A stretch of 64,000 nucleotides of DNA, from assembly GCF_008923725.1 (NCBI RefSeq), contig NZ_WBPF01000005.1:728293-792292 (forward strand), written 5' to 3'. Made by a program: the position numbers and the translations under genes. The DNA comes from Bacillus sp. CH140a_4T. GTDB lineage: Bacteria > Bacillota > Bacilli > Bacillales > Bacillaceae_G. How positions within the stretch are numbered: the stretch's first letter is position 1; each line of letters opens with the position of its first letter. The notes beneath the pieces were generated by a model. That model ran no database searches. It saw nothing but the letters and a program-made list of their open reading frames with translations, and was not told the origin of the DNA. Below are positions 61,209 to 64,000 of the stretch, piece after piece.

Positions 61209-62495
61209 TTACGATAACATCATTTCCATATCTTCCGCTGCATTTGTAATCAGTTTCAAACCGAATGTTTCTTGTAATACATCAAGCACGCCAGGTGAAA
61301 TAAATTCAGGCGCCTTTGGACCGATGCGAATATCTTGAATGCCAAGACTAAATAGTCCAAGTAAAATCGCAACCGCTTTTTGTTCAAACCATGATAGGAC
61401 AATACTAACTGGCAATTCGTTCACTTCGCATTCAAATGCATCTGCTAAAGCGGCCGCTATTTTCACTGTAGAAATTGAATTATTGCATTGTCCTAAATCA
61501 ATGTAACGCGGAATCTCCGTACCAGGTACAACACCATAACTCACATCATTAAAACGGAATTTCCCGCAAGAAGTTGTTAAAATAACCGTTTCTGGCGGAA
61601 GCGAAGTTGCTAATTCACGATAATATTCTCCGCCTTTTCCCGGAGCATCACAACCTGCGATGACAAAGAAACGCTTAATCTTTCCTTCTTTTACTGCATT
61701 AATAATTTCCGGAGCTAATGATAATACTGTATTATGATGAAACCCTGTTACTAACTGCTCATCCGACTCCATATGTACTTCTGGAAGTTCAAGCGCTTTT
61801 TCAATCAACGGTGCAAAATCATCATTTTCAATTTTTTGTACACCCTCTAAACCGGCAATATCATATGAAAAGAATCGATCAGAGTATGACCCTTTAATTG
61901 GCATAACACAGTTCGTTGTCGCTAATATGGCACCTGTAAATTTTTCGAAAAGACGTCTTTGATCATACCATGCCTTACCGATGTTTCCTTTTAAATGTTT
62001 ATATTTTTTCAGCTGCGGATAACCGTGTGCTGGTAACATTTCAGAATGCGTATAAATATTAATTTCTTTTCCTTCTGTTTGCTTTAATAACTCTTCTAAC
62101 GCAAATAAATTATGACCAGTAACTACAATTGCCTTACCTTCTACATGGTTTTGCGTAATTTGAACAGGCTCTGGAACACCAAAATGATTCGTATGCGCCT
62201 CATCTAACAACTCCATTACTCGTAGAGCTGATTTCCCTACTTTCATAGCCATATCAATATGTTCTTGTTCATTAAAGTTAGAATTTGTTAATGTCATATA
62301 CAGCGCTTCTTGCGTTGTAGCATCTACAAATGCATCAGTATACCCTAGCTGAGCAGCATGCGTACGATAAGCAGCAATTCCTTTTAACCCAAACACAATC
62401 GTATCTTGTAAACTTGCAATTGTTTCATTTTTACCGCAAACACCGATTACTTTACATCCGCCTGTTGGCGTTTGTTCACATTGATAACAGAACAT
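61209..62495 (-). CDS. hcp: Hydroxylamine reductase (hybrid cluster protein)
   Basis: About 428 residues of a class III hybrid cluster protein. The N-terminal cluster is bound by MFCYQCEQ and GGCKVIGVCG. Hybrid-cluster ligands are visible in VTGHNLFALEE, ATTNCVMP, AGCDAPGKGG, TTSCGKFRF and DLGQCNN. Hcp removes nitric oxide or hydroxylamine under low oxygen. ATG at 62495; an ATG two codons earlier is possible, both downstream of GAGGGTGGG. An FNR-type site lies upstream at 62561-62576 with a TATTAT minus-10 box at 62537-62542, consistent with anaerobic induction. No hcr partner is present. Confidence 0.93.
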   Translation of the reverse strand: MFCYQCEQTPTGGCKVIGVCGKNETIASLQDTIVFGLKGIAAYRTHAAQLGYTDAFVDATTQEALYMTLTNSNFNEQEHIDMAMKVGKSALRVMELLDEAHTNHFGVPEPVQITQNHVEGKAIVVTGHNLFALEELLKQTEGKEINIYTHSEMLPAHGYPQLKKYKHLKGNIGKAWYDQRRLFEKFTGAILATTNCVMPIKGSYSDRFFSYDIAGLEGVQKIENDDFAPLIEKALELPEVHMESDEQLVTGFHHNTVLSLAPEIINAVKEGKIKRFFVIAGCDAPGKGGEYYRELATSLPPETVILTTSCGKFRFNDVSYGVVPGTEIPRYIDLGQCNNSISTVKIAAALADAFECEVNELPVSIVLSWFEQKAVAILLGLFSLGIQDIRIGPKAPEFISPGVLDVLQETFGLKLITNAAEDMEMMLS

Positions 62496-62560
62496 TATCA
62501 TCCCACCCTCTCCCAATCATTCCTTACAACCTAAGCATAATACCCATTGAGAAAAAGGGA

Positions 62561-62576
62561 TGTGATATCAATCACA
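62561..62576. promoter_or_regulatory. FNR/CRP-type operator upstream of hcp
   Basis: Exact consensus TGTGA-N6-TCACA (TGTGATATCAATCACA). Its centre is about 39 bases before the likely start of transcription, as in class II FNR promoters. A shorter relative, TGTGA-N4-TCACA, lies at 62593-62606. Confidence 0.82.
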
Positions 62577-62699
62577 ATAATATATAAAAATTTGTGACAG
62601 TTCACATTGTTGACATAATATTTTTATTGACACCAAAAAACATTACATAATCATATTGTTCAGGTTTTCAAATATCTAAACTATTGCTGAATCACATAT

Positions 62700-62757
62700 T
62701 TAACTTTCTAGTTTATAGTACGAAATGAAAATTTCGTACTATAAACTAGAAAGTTAA
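62700..62757. repeat. Perfect 27-bp inverted repeat
   Basis: Arms 62700-62726 and 62731-62757 are exactly complementary; the loop is GAAA. Core of each arm: TTTCTAGTTTATAGTACG and its complement. No T-run follows on either strand. Confidence 0.92.
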
Positions 62758-62772
62758 CAAAAATAGACATAC

Positions 62773-62824
62773 AAAAAAGCTATTCTTTCTTTTTATTATT
62801 CAACTGAAAGAATAGCTTTTTTTC
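62773..62824. terminator. Bidirectional-type terminator
   Basis: AAAAAAGCTATTCTTTC / GAAAGAATAGCTTTTTTT with a 16-base loop; no gene ends immediately before it on either strand. Confidence 0.82.
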
Positions 62825-63037
62825 ATTTTGAAGAACTATCAATTTTTTGATTAAAGATTTTATGAAAAATCACTTTATTTACAATACATTTACACTATCT
62901 TTACAATGTTTACATTATTTATATGATATATTTATATAGAATCTACTTAAGAAATTTCATGTACATTGTTATCTTTATAATCTCTGATCTGATTGATAAG
63001 AGATTATGTTATATTTTCATACCAGGGGTGAATTAGG

Positions 63038-63142
63038 ATGACTGAAACTTTAAAAACACTTATAATGCTTGATGCTACTTACGTTGTTATAGCAATTATG
63101 ACGGTACTGGTATTTGTATACTTGGAATTAAAATCTCAGTAA
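63038..63142 (+). CDS. 34-aa single-helix membrane peptide
   Basis: ATG at 63038 after GGGGTGAATTAGG; MTETLKTLIMLDATYVV... has a polar start, one hydrophobic helix (YVVIAIMTVLVFVYL) and a short charged end. A perfect terminator follows at 63189. Such peptides often are small subunits of membrane complexes (CydS- or KdpF-like) or regulators. I do not recognise it and no partner gene is adjacent. Confidence 0.65.
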   Translation: MTETLKTLIMLDATYVVIAIMTVLVFVYLELKSQ

Positions 63143-63188
63143 CGTATGCAGGCATAATTGATAGCTTCGCATTTAAATATAGTTAGAA

Positions 63189-63224
63189 GAAAGCGAGGAG
63201 AAAATTGTTTCTCCTCGCTTTTAT
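63189..63224. terminator. Bidirectional terminator
   Basis: AAAGCGAGGAGAAA / TTTCTCCTCGCTTT, loop of four bases; shared by the 34-aa gene and the metallo-beta-lactamase gene. Confidence 0.92.
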
Positions 63225-63238
63225 ATTCCCACAGTTTC

Positions 63239-64000
63239 TTATTTCAACAAATCCAATGTATGTAAAAGTAATCCTCTGTCCCCTACGTCTCCATGACCAG
63301 GCACTACTGCATTTATATTGCCATATCGCTTCAGCACATTTTCAATCGATGTAGGCCATTCATTTACATAGGCATCAGCGACATTCCCTAAATTTTTAGC
63401 TTCCGCAGACTTTACTAAACAACCTCCAGCTAAAATGTTGTATTGCGGTAACCATACGACAATATTATCTTCTGTATGTCCTTTCCCCGGATAAAACGTT
63501 TCTACTTTCATATTTCCAAACTTCCAATTTGTAATGGTTTGTAAGTCTCCAAGTGGTTCTTCATATCCATTTTTCTTTGCTAGTTCTGCAGTTAGTGTTG
63601 TACTATGCGCTTTAATGCCTCTTTCTTTCAACGTTTTTATTCCTCCAATTCGATCAGCGTGCGCATGTGTAATAATGACATCCGTTACCCGTTTCTTAAA
63701 TTTCTTTTCTACCATCTCTATTAATTCCTTCGTTAACTTATCATCCCAAGAAGAATCAACAAGTACTAACCCTTTAGAAGTAATAAGAACTAGACCGTTC
63801 GAAGGAACTGCTTCTCCGTTAAAATAACCTAACTCCGTATGAACCCATACATTTTTGTTTAACTGAGAAATTGAAATAGTTCCTGTCTCATTCTTTATTA
63901 TTTTTTGCTCTAGCTTTTGTTCCGCTTGTACAGAAGAAATTGTACTAATAAATTGAGTTGCTCCTAGTAAACTAACACATACCCCTAATTTTAATAGTGT
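63239..64000 (-). CDS. bcII: Subclass B1 metallo-beta-lactamase BcII (5' end outside window)
   Basis: The frame is open from 64000 to the stop at 63239, about 253 residues, missing only the first few codons of the signal peptide. The mature part begins near [18 protein letters not shown]. Zinc site 1 is His-x-His in [10 protein letters not shown] and His in GKGHTEDN. Zinc site 2 is Asp in HADR, Cys in AGGCLVKS and His in VPGHGDVG. This closely matches B. cereus BcII, a secreted zinc enzyme that hydrolyses penicillins, cephalosporins and carbapenems. All metal ligands are intact, so it is predicted active. A start is not visible in the window. Confidence 0.95.
   Translation of the reverse strand, partial: TLLKLGVCVSLLGATQFISTISSVQAEQKLEQKIIKNETGTISISQLNKNVWVHTELGYFNGEAVPSNGLVLITSKGLVLVDSSWDDKLTKELIEMVEKKFKKRVTDVIITHAHADRIGGIKTLKERGIKAHSTTLTAELAKKNGYEEPLGDLQTITNWKFGNMKVETFYPGKGHTEDNIVVWLPQYNILAGGCLVKSAEAKNLGNVADAYVNEWPTSIENVLKRYGNINAVVPGHGDVGDRGLLLHTLDLLK

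Larger units (their letters stand above)
62580..63037. other. Intergenic region between hcp and the 34-aa gene
   Basis: Holds the second TGTGA-type site, the perfect palindrome at 62700-62757 and a terminator at 62773-62824, then an AT-rich promoter region for the 34-aa gene. No other ORF. Confidence 0.6.

Overview
The window looks like chromosomal DNA of a Bacillus cereus group bacterium. It is AT-rich, has strong AGGAGG-type ribosome binding sites and frequent TTG/GTG starts. It carries typical group genes: a BcII-type class B1 metallo-beta-lactamase at the right edge, a SaiR/SpxA2 redox pair, two giant collagen-like proteins with BclA-type C-terminal domains, a BA3454-family stress peptide and a SigI/RsgI pair. 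No tRNA, rRNA, CRISPR array or intact mobile element was seen. Most genes lie on the minus strand.

Layout. 1-1.4 kb: MacB-like ABC exporter (permease cut by the edge) with a 49-aa ORF overlapping the ATPase start. 1.5-2.8 kb: T-box controlled tryptophanyl-tRNA synthetase with a visible UGG specifier. 2.9-5.8 kb: small genes, an AI-2E family permease, a GlsB-like protein, and a c-di-AMP riboswitch ahead of a 47-aa ORF. 5.8-10.9 kb: two tandem collagen-like genes, both 835 codons long. 11-18.7 kb: methyltransferase, TPR protein, membrane proteins, a CorC/HlyC-type protein, MerR, an EamA exporter with a leader-peptide attenuator, a pentapeptide-repeat protein and a DUF1272 protein. 18.8-25 kb: pentose phosphate/gluconate cluster zwf-gnd-tal-gntK-lactonase. 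25-28 kb: UPF0303, a STAS-like protein and a HAAAP transporter. 29-31 kb: redox module (IDEAL protein, SaiR, BA3454 peptide, SpxA2) sharing a dyad motif. 31-36 kb: a GDSL pseudogene, an MBL hydrolase, a frameshifted phosphotransferase and a GNAT-SDR-GNAT operon. 36-39 kb: acyl-CoA ligase, and an NAD(P)H oxidoreductase divergent from an HxlR regulator. 39-41.9 kb: ArsR, rsgI, sigI. 42-44.6 kb: small membrane peptides and duplicated small-RNA-like units. 44.9-50 kb: VanY-type carboxypeptidase, a SunI-like protein and a 1,089-aa LPQTG-anchored thioester adhesin. 50.9-55.3 kb: orphan histidine kinase, IS6-family relic, BBE-type FAD oxidoreductase and a truncated TetR. 55.5-61 kb: LysE, GyrI-like, a WYL regulator, and a padR-DUF1048-ABC operon behind two tandem copies of one promoter. 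61.2-64 kb: hcp with an FNR-type site, a perfect 27-bp palindrome, a 34-aa membrane peptide and the metallo-beta-lactamase.

The best leads are regulatory. (1) Two copies, 564 bp apart, of a unit containing a promoter, about 72 nt of transcript and a terminator. (2) A 16-aa leader ORF whose last codons pair with the ribosome binding site of an EamA exporter. (3) A dyad motif with a constant 9-bp spacer at four places around saiR and spxA2. (4) A c-di-AMP riboswitch controlling only a 47-aa unknown peptide. (5) A duplicated promoter/operator before padR. Several decayed genes (GDSL esterase, phosphotransferase, TetR, IS6 transposase) are also visible. All calls were made by reading the sequence; no searches were run.
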